Shown: piece after piece, positions 16,927-24,779 of the stretch | Layout of the letters: each line of letters starts with the position of its first letter | How positions within the stretch are numbered: position 1 is the stretch's first letter | Assembly: GCA_902539295.1 (NCBI GenBank) | Contig: CACBIM010000005.1 | Location: forward strand, 1-64,000 | DNA length: 64,000 bases | From: an uncultured SAR116 cluster alpha proteobacterium | GTDB taxonomy: Bacteria; Pseudomonadota; Alphaproteobacteria; Puniceispirillales; GCA-002684695 | Direction of reading: 5' to 3' | Notes under the pieces: model-generated | Told to the model about the DNA's origin: nothing | The model's input: only the letters and a program-made list of their open reading frames with translations | The model's database searches: none | Translations under genes and position numbers: made by a program

Positions 16927-17901
16927 ATGGGGCCAGAAGTTTCTTTAAAAGCAACGATTCTTTTAGTTGGTGTAGGAAAGCTAGGATTAAGGTACTTAGA
17001 AGGAATTTTACAAACGCAAAATAAGATTGATTTGTACATTTATGATATTTCAAGAGAGTCAGTTATTCTTGCAAAAACATTAATAAATGAACAAAAGATC
17101 AATAAAAAAAATATAAAAGTTAATTTTGTTTCTGAAATTATCGATCTACCTTATGAAATTGATCTTTTAATTATTACAACAACTGCCGATGTAAGAGCAG
17201 AATTAGTGTCCACTTTCTCGAGTAAATTTAGAATTAAATCATGGATATTAGAGAAATTATTAACACAATCTCTGGAAGATTTAAATAAACTTGAAAATAT
17301 TTTTAAAAATAATCAAAATGCATGGGTAAACATGCCAAGAAGAGTAATGTCTTGGCATAAGGAAATTAAATGCCACATACCAAAAAACAAGTTAATAAAT
17401 GCTAAAATCGCTGGTTCTAATTGGGGATTAGCTTGTAATAGTATTCATTTTATAGATTTGTTTAGTTGGTGGACTAACGAAGATCTTTACAGTATTGATA
17501 GTAGCAATTTAGAAAACAAGTGGGTTAAGAGTAAACGGCAAGGTTTTTTTGAAATAAATGGATGCTTGAGAGCAGTATTTTCAAAAGGTTCAAGTCTAAG
17601 GATTATTTCAAATTCAAAAGAAAATAATTTTTTCATTAGAATAAAAACTGATGAACAAAGCCTACTTTTAGATTATAAAGATAATATCTTTTATGGACCT
17701 AATAAAATAAAAATTAAAGGCAAAGAAGATCTTCAAAGTCAAATGTCTAAAAACTTAATTGAAGATATTTTAAACAATAATTTTTGCGATCTACCAAAAG
17801 TAAATGACTGTATTTCTCAATATAGAATTTTTTTAAAATCTATGATCAATCACTGGAATAATTGCCATAATACTTCCTCTTTACATATACCAATTACATG
17901 A
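16927..17901 (+). CDS. Gfo/Idh/MocA-like oxidoreductase, divergent
   Basis: A 324-residue protein with a Rossmann start LLVGVGKLGLRYLEGI and a later WILEKLLTQS where the family usually has EKP, so the motif Lys is kept but the Pro is lost. The rest resembles Gfo/Idh only loosely. ATG 16927 lies 2 bases after the legB stop; an in-frame TTG at 16921 overlapping that stop would add two residues. Lying between legB and legC, it is likely to act on the legionaminic precursor or in its decoration. Reaction unknown. Confidence 0.65.
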   Translation: MGPEVSLKATILLVGVGKLGLRYLEGILQTQNKIDLYIYDISRESVILAKTLINEQKINKKNIKVNFVSEIIDLPYEIDLLIITTTADVRAELVSTFSSKFRIKSWILEKLLTQSLEDLNKLENIFKNNQNAWVNMPRRVMSWHKEIKCHIPKNKLINAKIAGSNWGLACNSIHFIDLFSWWTNEDLYSIDSSNLENKWVKSKRQGFFEINGCLRAVFSKGSSLRIISNSKENNFFIRIKTDEQSLLLDYKDNIFYGPNKIKIKGKEDLQSQMSKNLIEDILNNNFCDLPKVNDCISQYRIFLKSMINHWNNCHNTSSLHIPIT

Positions 17902-17914
17902 AAATTAAAACTTT

Positions 17915-19081
17915 ATGCAGATCAAACTAGAACAAAAAGTATTACAAGCGATAAGAAAGGTTGTTGGAAAAAAGAATATTAATTTACACGAGCCTAGCTT
18001 TACCAATTTAGAGTTTGAACATCTGCAAAAATGTATTAAATCCGGATATGTTTCTTCAATAGGAAGTTATGTGACAACCTTTGAAAATAAATTAAAAATG
18101 ATTACCAAAGCTAAATATGTCATACCTGTAGTTAATGGAACAGCAGCTTTACATGTTTCCTTACGCGCCCTCGATATTCTGCCAAATGATGAAATATTAA
18201 TTCCTTCTTTAACTTTTATTGCAACAGCAAATGCAGTTGCATACGTAAATGCTATACCTCATTTTGTAGATATTGAAGAACAAACATTAGGTATTGACCC
18301 CTTTAAATTGAGAAATTATTTAAAAAAAATAGTAATTTCAAAGAATAAATTTTCTTTCAATAAAATGACAGGTAGAAGGATTAGATGTCTGATTCCTTTA
18401 CATACATTTGGACATGCTTGTAATATTCTTGAGTTAAAAAAAGTTGCAAGTGAATTTAATTTGCTGATTGTAGAGGATGCCGCTGAAGCACTTGGCAGTT
18501 CATTTAAAGGAAAACAGCTAGGAACCTTTGGTGATTTTGGGGCTTTAAGCTTCAATGGGAATAAAATTATTACAACTGGTGGAGGTGGTGCTGTTTTAAC
18601 AAATAATATAATTTTAGCTAAAAGGGCCTTAAAATTATCTTCAACAGCAAAATTAAAACATGATTGGGAGTTTATCCATGATGAAATTGGTTTTAATTAC
18701 AGAATGCCAAATATAAATGCAGCCCTCGGTTGTGCTCAATTAGAAAAACTCGATAAATTTATTAAAGATAAGAGAAATCTATATCAAAAATATGAAGAAG
18801 AATTTAAATGCTTTAATAACTTATATTTATTTAAAGAGCCACAATTTGCAAAAAGTAATTATTGGCTTAATACAATTATTTTATCAAATAGTGCAAAATA
18901 TAAAAAAAACTCTATTCTGAAATATACAAATCTTAATGGAATAAGGACAAGACCGGCATGGAAATTGATGAGCACATTAAAACCATACAAAAATACTCCA
19001 AAGTCAGATTTGAGAGTTTCAAAATCTTTATATGATCGTATAATTAATATTCCCAGCAGTCATTTTTTGAACAATTCATGA
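17915..19081 (+). CDS. legC: LegC-type sugar aminotransferase (DegT family)
   Basis: A 388-residue DegT-family aminotransferase. It has the PLP Asp188 in LIVEDAAEALG and the aldimine Lys217 in LSFNGNKIITTGGGG, both intact. The long N-terminal region (KVVGKKNINLHEP) and overall length fit LegC, which puts an amino group on C4 of the 4-keto sugar made by LegB using glutamate. It overlaps the next gene by 4 bases (ATGA at 19078-19081). It is a useful contrast to the Lys-less ColD-like protein at 4315-5493. Confidence 0.85.
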   Translation: MQIKLEQKVLQAIRKVVGKKNINLHEPSFTNLEFEHLQKCIKSGYVSSIGSYVTTFENKLKMITKAKYVIPVVNGTAALHVSLRALDILPNDEILIPSLTFIATANAVAYVNAIPHFVDIEEQTLGIDPFKLRNYLKKIVISKNKFSFNKMTGRRIRCLIPLHTFGHACNILELKKVASEFNLLIVEDAAEALGSSFKGKQLGTFGDFGALSFNGNKIITTGGGGAVLTNNIILAKRALKLSSTAKLKHDWEFIHDEIGFNYRMPNINAALGCAQLEKLDKFIKDKRNLYQKYEEEFKCFNNLYLFKEPQFAKSNYWLNTIILSNSAKYKKNSILKYTNLNGIRTRPAWKLMSTLKPYKNTPKSDLRVSKSLYDRIINIPSSHFLNNS

Positions 19082-19776
19082 GTAAAGAAGAAAAAATATT
19101 AGATTTTAAGAGTTCAAAATATTTTTGGCTTGGTGATAGCAAAGGCTCTTTTAAAATAATTGCATCACTAAGAATAAATTCTAAAAAAAAAAAATCAAAT
19201 ATTTTAGCTTTTTTAACTTCAGGAGTTGTCGCTGGAAACGTATATTCTAAGCAAAAACTTATTAAAGATCCGCCATACATGTTTCAATGTATAGTAAGAA
19301 AAGATGAAGAAATTTTTTTAAGAACTGACTTAATAGAGCAAAAATCAAGTAGAAAAAAATTACTTGATACACATAGGAATAATCGAAGTCGATTTATAAA
19401 AATATATACAAATTATGTTAAAAGTAACCAAATTAAAAATTTTGAAGAAATTAATAATATGTTTTTCAAAAAAAATTTTTTTTGTAAGGTTTTATTTCAA
19501 GGGTCAGAGTTAGAATTTGAGATGGAATTTCCTGTAAATCATTTAAACATTAATAACAATAATGAGTGGCAAGTTGAAACAGGACCAATATTATTCCCCA
19601 GTAATATCAATAGTAATAAACATGAACTTAAATTATTGCCTAGTTTTATTCACTTTAATAACTTTAATGAATTTGATATTTTGATTGATTTTCCTTTCAT
19701 GAAAAGGAAAACGGAACATAAACAAAATATTCTAAGAAAAATTCCTTCGTTAATAAAATTATTTACTATCAGTTAG
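19078..19776 (+). CDS. Unrecognised protein of the legionaminic/amidation operon
   Basis: A 232-residue protein that I cannot place. It is rich in Lys, Asn, Ile and Phe, has no signal peptide or clear membrane span, and shows no nucleotide-binding or catalytic motif that I recognise. Hydrophobic beta-like stretches alternate with charged loops (ILAFLTSGVVAGNVYS; ELEFEMEFPV). Its ATG overlaps the legC stop (ATGA) and it ends 14 bases before hisF, so it belongs to the operon. A role in the amidation or transfer of the nonulosonic acid is only a guess. It is a good candidate for a new family. Confidence 0.55.
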   Translation: MSKEEKILDFKSSKYFWLGDSKGSFKIIASLRINSKKKKSNILAFLTSGVVAGNVYSKQKLIKDPPYMFQCIVRKDEEIFLRTDLIEQKSSRKKLLDTHRNNRSRFIKIYTNYVKSNQIKNFEEINNMFFKKNFFCKVLFQGSELEFEMEFPVNHLNINNNNEWQVETGPILFPSNINSNKHELKLLPSFIHFNNFNEFDILIDFPFMKRKTEHKQNILRKIPSLIKLFTIS

Positions 19777-19790
19777 TGTAATGTTCATTT

Positions 19791-20639
19791 ATGACTTTAG
19801 CTTTTAGAATAATACCAAAGTTAGATATAAAAGGTTCAGATTTAGTAAAGGGTATTAATCTTGAAGGACTAAGAGTTCTTGGAAAACCAGATGATTTTGC
19901 AAAGTACTATTATAATGAAGGTGCTGATGAGCTAATATACCAAGATGTAGTTGCTAGTTTATATGGAAGAAATGGGTTAAAAAGCATTATTAACAAAACT
20001 GCAAAAGAAATTTTTATACCTTTGACAGTTGGTGGTGGAATAAGGACAATTGAGGATATAAAAGGAATTTTGCAATGTGGAGCAGATAAAGTTTCTATAA
20101 ATACTGCTGCACATGAAAAACCCCACCTTATATCTAAGGCTGCTGAAATTTTTGGTTCATCAACAATAGTAGTATCTATAGAGGCTATCAAACAGAGCAA
20201 TGGAAAATATATTGCTTTTACTGATAATGGAAGAAATTCAACAGGTAGAGAAGTAATTGATTGGGCACAAGAAACTGTTCAATTGGGTGCAGGAGAAATA
20301 ATTTTAACTATTGTGGACAAAGAGGGTACAGGTAAAGGAACAGATATTGAATTAATTAATGAAGTTTCCAAAATATTAAAAGTGCCTTTTATAGTTCATG
20401 GAGGACTTGGTTCAATTAATCAAATCTTAGAAACTTCAAAAATTAATTCAGTAAGTGGAGTTGCTCTATCATCTGTCCTGCACTACGAATTAGTTAGTAA
20501 ATTACGAAATAATCAACCAAAAGACTTTGAAGGGAATACACAGTTTTTAAAAAGTAGAAAGTTATTTACTTCAGTGCAACCAACTACAATTAAAAAAATC
20601 AAACAGAAACTTAACCAAAATAATATTTTGTGCAGATAA
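19791..20639 (+). CDS. hisF: HisF-like cyclase subunit homologue of the sugar amidotransferase system
   Basis: A 282-residue HisF-type TIM barrel, a little longer than histidine-pathway HisF (about 255). Asp12 in IIPKLDIKG matches the first catalytic Asp, but the second catalytic Asp is Glu131 here (VVVSIEAI), and the DRDG loop reads VDKEG (Glu178). The VHGGLG phosphate loop also differs from the usual ASGGAG. With HisH and a WbpG-type protein next to it, it probably serves as the ammonia-channelling partner for making an acetamidino group, not for histidine synthesis. The gap to hisH is 1 base. Confidence 0.82.
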   Translation: MTLAFRIIPKLDIKGSDLVKGINLEGLRVLGKPDDFAKYYYNEGADELIYQDVVASLYGRNGLKSIINKTAKEIFIPLTVGGGIRTIEDIKGILQCGADKVSINTAAHEKPHLISKAAEIFGSSTIVVSIEAIKQSNGKYIAFTDNGRNSTGREVIDWAQETVQLGAGEIILTIVDKEGTGKGTDIELINEVSKILKVPFIVHGGLGSINQILETSKINSVSGVALSSVLHYELVSKLRNNQPKDFEGNTQFLKSRKLFTSVQPTTIKKIKQKLNQNNILCR

Positions 20640-20640
20640 T

Positions 20641-21282
20641 ATGAAACAAAAAAATATTGCTATAATTAATTACAATTTAAATAATTTATTTAGCGTAAAA
20701 AATGCAATTACTCAGCTTGGTTTTAATAGTAATATAACATATGACCATAAAGAAATTTTACAATCAGATGGCGTAATTTTACCTGGAGTAGGTTCTTTTT
20801 CTCAAGCTATGAAACAAATAAAAAATTTTGGTCTCGATAATGTAATCAGAGAGGTAATAAATGAAGGTAAATTATTTTTTGGGATTTGTTTAGGTTTCCA
20901 GCTCCTTTTTGATTCAAGCGATGAAAATGGTTGTTCAAAAGGATTATCTGTTTTAAAAGGTGAGGTGAAACACTTATCAACTTTTGGGAAAATAAGAAAG
21001 ATACCTCATGTAGGTTGGAATAAAATTAATATGAATATTAACGATTATACTAATAATGAGATTAATCTCTCAAAGTTTAACAATAAATATTTTTATTTTG
21101 TTCATTCACATGCTGTTCAGGTAATAAATCAAAAGAGATTATTGACCTCAACAAAAATTGAAGACTCAATTATTTGCTCTTCAGTTTACAAGAAAAGATT
21201 GATTGCAACACAGTTTCACCCAGAAAAAAGTGGTATAGATGGTTTAAATTTATTAAAAGATTTTTTTTCTCAGGAGTCTTGA
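20641..21282 (+). CDS. hisH: HisH-like glutamine amidotransferase subunit
   Basis: A 213-residue class I glutaminase. Catalytic Cys83 sits in GICLGFQLL, and His193 and Glu195 in TQFHPEKSG complete the triad. LPGVGSF gives the usual oxyanion-side loop. It would split glutamine and pass ammonia through the HisF-like partner. As hisF, hisH and the WbpG-type gene are consecutive, the final acceptor is likely an N-acetyl sugar turned into an acetamidino sugar, as in pseudaminic/legionaminic and Pseudomonas O-antigen pathways. The next gene starts 2 bases after its stop. Confidence 0.85.
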   Translation: MKQKNIAIINYNLNNLFSVKNAITQLGFNSNITYDHKEILQSDGVILPGVGSFSQAMKQIKNFGLDNVIREVINEGKLFFGICLGFQLLFDSSDENGCSKGLSVLKGEVKHLSTFGKIRKIPHVGWNKINMNINDYTNNEINLSKFNNKYFYFVHSHAVQVINQKRLLTSTKIEDSIICSSVYKKRLIATQFHPEKSGIDGLNLLKDFFSQES

Positions 21283-21284
21283 AA

Positions 21285-22484
21285 TTGTTTAAAAGAGGCA
21301 ATTTAGATAAACAAATTAATAAACTACCTAAAAAAGTTCTATGGTGTAAGAATTGTGTAATTTCTAATCAAAGACCAAGAGTAATATTTGATGAAAATGG
21401 TATTTGTTCAGCATGCAAAAATAAAAACTATAAAGAGACAATTAATTGGGAAAAGAGAAAAGAAGAACTTAGTAAACTATTAGATGAGCATCGAAGTGCT
21501 GATGGTTCGTGGGATGTGATTGTGCCAAGTAGTGGAGGAAAAGACTCTGGTTATGTCGCACATAAATTAAAAAATGAATATGGGATGAACCCTTTATTAA
21601 TAACTTGGAGTCCACTGGCTTATACTGAAATAGGTATCCAAAACTATAATAGTTTAATTGAATCTGGCTTTACAAATATAAAGTGTGATCCTAATGGACA
21701 AATACATAGAAAATTAGCAAGACTGAGTTTTGAAGAATTTGGTGATGCATTTCATGTTTTTGTATTAGGTCAAGTTTATTTTCCAATACACATGGCTTTG
21801 AAGTTTAATATTAAATTAATATTCTATGGTGAAAATGGCGAAGTGGAGTATGCTGGAGATCCTAAATTAGTGGATAAGCCATTTATAGATCTTTTTGAAA
21901 ATAAATCGTGGAGAAAAGGCTATTTAAAAGGTACTTCTTTGGAAGATTTGGTTGAATATGGCATAGAAAATACAAATTATATAAACAAAGAAGATATTAA
22001 TATGTCTGAATTGAAATTCTATCAACCTCCAAATGAGAAAGAGATGTTAGAAAAGGGTATCCATAAAACATATTATTTTAACTATTATGAAGATTGGTAT
22101 CCTCAAGAAAACTATTACTATTGTGTTGAAAACACTGGTTTCCAAGCCAACCCTGAAAGATCTGAAGGCACTTATTCAAAGTATTCTAGTTTAGATGATA
22201 AAATGGATGGATTTCACTATTATATGAGATTCATAAAGTTTGGTTTAGGCAGATGTATGGAGGATGCTGCACATGAAATACGAGATGGTCATATAACTAG
22301 AGAAGAGGGTTTAGCCCTTATGAGAAGGTATGAAGGAGAGTTTCCTAAAAAATACTTTAAAGATTTTTTAGAATATCTACAAATTGGTGAAGACCACTTT
22401 TGGGATGTGGTAGATAGTTGGAGGTCCCCAAATCTTTGGAAGAAAAATAATAATGATTGGGTCTTAAGATTTCCAATTAAATAA
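21285..22484 (+). CDS. wbpG: N-acetyl sugar amidotransferase (WbpG/PseA/PtmG family)
   Basis: A 399-residue protein: two CxxC pairs (Cys21/24 and Cys41/44) in a zinc-ribbon-like N-terminus and the ATP-pyrophosphatase loop SGGKDS (83-88). This family activates the N-acetyl carbonyl of a sugar with ATP and replaces the oxygen by ammonia from HisH-HisF, giving acetamidino sugars. In Campylobacter PtmG acts on CMP-legionaminic acid, which fits this operon. Start TTG 21285 has AGGAG (21272-21276) 8 bases upstream, inside the end of hisH; TTG 21279 is too close to it. Frame upstream of 21279 overlaps hisH and is not coding. Confidence 0.85.
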   Translation: MFKRGNLDKQINKLPKKVLWCKNCVISNQRPRVIFDENGICSACKNKNYKETINWEKRKEELSKLLDEHRSADGSWDVIVPSSGGKDSGYVAHKLKNEYGMNPLLITWSPLAYTEIGIQNYNSLIESGFTNIKCDPNGQIHRKLARLSFEEFGDAFHVFVLGQVYFPIHMALKFNIKLIFYGENGEVEYAGDPKLVDKPFIDLFENKSWRKGYLKGTSLEDLVEYGIENTNYINKEDINMSELKFYQPPNEKEMLEKGIHKTYYFNYYEDWYPQENYYYCVENTGFQANPERSEGTYSKYSSLDDKMDGFHYYMRFIKFGLGRCMEDAAHEIRDGHITREEGLALMRRYEGEFPKKYFKDFLEYLQIGEDHFWDVVDSWRSPNLWKKNNNDWVLRFPIK

Positions 22485-22490
22485 TTGTTT

Positions 22491-23528
22491 ATGAAAAATA
22501 AAAATTTTAAAATAATTCGCAAAGGTGAGCTAGCACACAAAATAATTTTTGTTGATGGACTTGCAGGTTGTGGAAAAACAATGCTTTCAAGTATTGTTTC
22601 AGCAATGGATCGAGTGGAGTTGCTAAATTATGCCTTTGAAATAGAATTCATATGTAGATTGAATTTTTTAAGTAAACTAGATAATGATGCCGCCATTGCT
22701 ATGGTTAGAATGATGAGTGATCACAAAATTTATCAAAACATGATGGGAAGAGATGTAAATTTTAGATATTCCGATCTATCAAGTGCCTTCCAAAATCATA
22801 ATCCATTCAGATATTTTAAAAGAATATTTCAAGAAGGCGATATGGTAGTTCCAGATAGGATTATGTCTGAAAGGCCAATATTAAATTTTACCACACATGA
22901 TTTGCTACAGGTAGGAAAACCAGTTTTTTTAGGTTTAAAGGATAGACTCGCATTTTTGCATGTTGTAAGGCATCCTTTATTTATGATAATTCAACAAACT
23001 TTGAATATGGAAAGATTGTTAAATAATTCACGAGATATTCAAATTTGTTTTGAGCATAAGGGGAATGAAATACCATATTTTGGCTATGGATGGGAAGATT
23101 TATTCTTAAAGTCAAATGCAGTTGAGAAATCAATTTATTCAATAAAACAACAGCTTGATTTAATAAAAAAGTTTAAAAAAGACAACAGTACTATAATTGA
23201 AAATAGTATACTAACAATACCATTCGAAAAATTTGTAAAAAATCCAAATGAATTCATTAAAGATATTGAAAGAGTTACTGGTACTAAGTTTATAAAAAGC
23301 ACATATAAATCAATGAAAAAGCAAAAAGTTCCTAGAAAAAATGTAGTTGATGGAATACCATTGTCTATCTATAAAAGATGTGGTTGGGAACCACCGGAAA
23401 AAAGTTTAAGTGAGAAAGAAGAATATTTAAAAAGAAGACAATTTGCTATAAATCAAGGTGCAAGTCTAAAAGCAATGGAGGTCCTTGATGAAATATCATA
23501 TGAATATGAGCAAGAATTTAATATTTAA
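22491..23528 (+). CDS. Sulfotransferase-like P-loop protein
   Basis: A 345-residue protein with an N-terminal P-loop-like DGLAGCGKTML (residues 22-32) and a second motif FLHVVRHPLFMI, which resemble the 5'- and 3'-phosphate-binding motifs of PAPS-dependent sulfotransferases. A small P-loop kinase is an alternative, but the RHP motif and the C-terminal FEKFVKNP favour a sulfotransferase. ATG 22491 is chosen over the in-frame TTG at 22485, which directly follows the wbpG stop. It would sulfate a sugar or lipid hydroxyl. PAPS-making genes are not in the window. Confidence 0.65.
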   Translation: MKNKNFKIIRKGELAHKIIFVDGLAGCGKTMLSSIVSAMDRVELLNYAFEIEFICRLNFLSKLDNDAAIAMVRMMSDHKIYQNMMGRDVNFRYSDLSSAFQNHNPFRYFKRIFQEGDMVVPDRIMSERPILNFTTHDLLQVGKPVFLGLKDRLAFLHVVRHPLFMIIQQTLNMERLLNNSRDIQICFEHKGNEIPYFGYGWEDLFLKSNAVEKSIYSIKQQLDLIKKFKKDNSTIIENSILTIPFEKFVKNPNEFIKDIERVTGTKFIKSTYKSMKKQKVPRKNVVDGIPLSIYKRCGWEPPEKSLSEKEEYLKRRQFAINQGASLKAMEVLDEISYEYEQEFNI

Positions 23529-23541
23529 TTTGGTAAATTAA

Positions 23542-24210
23542 ATGAAAATAAATGCATTAGTACCAATGAGACATGTCTCAGTAAGGGTTCCTAACAAAAA
23601 CTTTAAACCTTTTGGAAACGGTAAACCATTATTTACTCATGTGTTAAATTCACTCCAGAACTCAAAATTCATTCAGGATATATACATAAATACTGACTCA
23701 GATGTGGTCAAAGAATATTGTAAAAAATATCATGAAAAAGTAATTTTAATAGACAGACCTAAAAACTTAATAAAAGATGATATTTCTATGAATGAAATTA
23801 TTAAATATGATTTATCAAAAATTAAAGGTGATTTTTTTATTCAGACGCATTCGACTAATCCATTAATAAAAAGTACAACTATCGATAAAGCTATTGAATG
23901 TTTTTTTAGTAAATTTCCAGAAAATGATTCTCTTTTCTCATGTACAAAGTTTCAAAATAGATTATGGAGTTTTTCTGGACAGCCAATAAACCATGACAAG
24001 AATATATTAACTAGAACACAAGACTTGCCACCTTTGTATGAGGAAAATTCATGCATTTATATTTTTGAAAGAAAAAGTTTTCTATCTTCAAATAATAGAA
24101 TAGGAGATAATCCTTATATATTTGAAATAGAAAAATTTGAAGCACAGGATATAGATGAAAAATTTGATTTTTTTATTGCAGAGCAAATTTTTAATTATAA
24201 AAATCAATGA
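23542..24210 (+). CDS. CMP-sugar synthetase-like cytidylyltransferase (second of three)
   Basis: A 222-residue NeuA-family cytidylyltransferase with a variant N-terminal loop PMRHVSVRVPNKN (residues 8-20) in place of the usual PARGGSKRIPxKN, followed by NTDSD and a late QDIDEKFDF metal-binding motif. It activates an acidic sugar or similar alpha-keto acid with CTP, judging by family. The neuB product already has its own synthetase at 10876-11577. This gene starts a run with an SIS isomerase, GT, hydroxyacid dehydrogenase, epimerase and phosphatase, so it probably serves a different, unidentified sugar. Confidence 0.75.
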   Translation: MKINALVPMRHVSVRVPNKNFKPFGNGKPLFTHVLNSLQNSKFIQDIYINTDSDVVKEYCKKYHEKVILIDRPKNLIKDDISMNEIIKYDLSKIKGDFFIQTHSTNPLIKSTTIDKAIECFFSKFPENDSLFSCTKFQNRLWSFSGQPINHDKNILTRTQDLPPLYEENSCIYIFERKSFLSSNNRIGDNPYIFEIEKFEAQDIDEKFDFFIAEQIFNYKNQ

Positions 24211-24220
24211 AACTTGAGAG

Positions 24221-24775
24221 ATGACAAGAAAATTTATCAAAGATTATATTTTGGAATATAAAAACACTCTTGATAAAGACGTTTCAAATGAAATTTTAAA
24301 ATTACAAGATTTAGTAAATGAAACTAAAAGTCTTAATTCAAAAGTTATAATTGCTGGAAATGGAGGAAGTGCTTCTATAGCTAGTCATATTTCTATAGAT
24401 CTAACAAAACAAGCAAAAATAAGAACGGTAAATTTTAATGAAGCTAATTTGATAACATGTTTTTCAAATGATTTTGGATATGAAAATTGGTTAGTGAAAT
24501 CTATAGAATATTATTCAGATAGAAATGATTTAATTATCTTAATTTCTTCTAGTGGAAAATCAAGCAATATGGTTAATGCTGCAAAATTTATAAAAATGAA
24601 AAAAATGAAATTAATTACATTTACTGGGTTCGATATAGATAATCCTTTGAAAAAATTAGGTGACTTAAACTTTTGGGTTAATAGTAAATCTTATAATATT
24701 ATTGAAAACACTCATCAAATATGGCTAACAATTTTATGTGACTCAATTGTTGGTAAAAGGGAATATCCTGCTTAA
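24221..24775 (+). CDS. SIS-domain sugar-phosphate isomerase, GmhA-like, divergent
   Basis: A 184-residue SIS protein with the GNGGSASIASH loop (residues 47-57) and LISSSGKSSNM. It resembles GmhA, but the catalytic Glu of GmhA appears as Asp60 (SIDLTK), and the late His motif reads NTHQIWL. The SIS fold would isomerise a phosphorylated ketose to an aldose. The true heptose isomerase is encoded at 3737-4303, so this copy likely has another substrate in the CMP-sugar module. It starts 10 bases after the cytidylyltransferase stop. Confidence 0.75.
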   Translation: MTRKFIKDYILEYKNTLDKDVSNEILKLQDLVNETKSLNSKVIIAGNGGSASIASHISIDLTKQAKIRTVNFNEANLITCFSNDFGYENWLVKSIEYYSDRNDLIILISSSGKSSNMVNAAKFIKMKKMKLITFTGFDIDNPLKKLGDLNFWVNSKSYNIIENTHQIWLTILCDSIVGKREYPA

Positions 24776-24779
24776 ATCC

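Noticed and set aside
19791..21282. hisF and hisH as histidine-pathway genes
   Set aside because: No other his gene is nearby, wbpG follows directly, and the HisF cyclase acids are changed. The sugar amidation role is better supported.
21174..21284. Upstream extension of the WbpG-type frame
   Set aside because: It overlaps hisH in another frame. The CxxC N-terminus and the AGGAG site fit the TTG at 21285.
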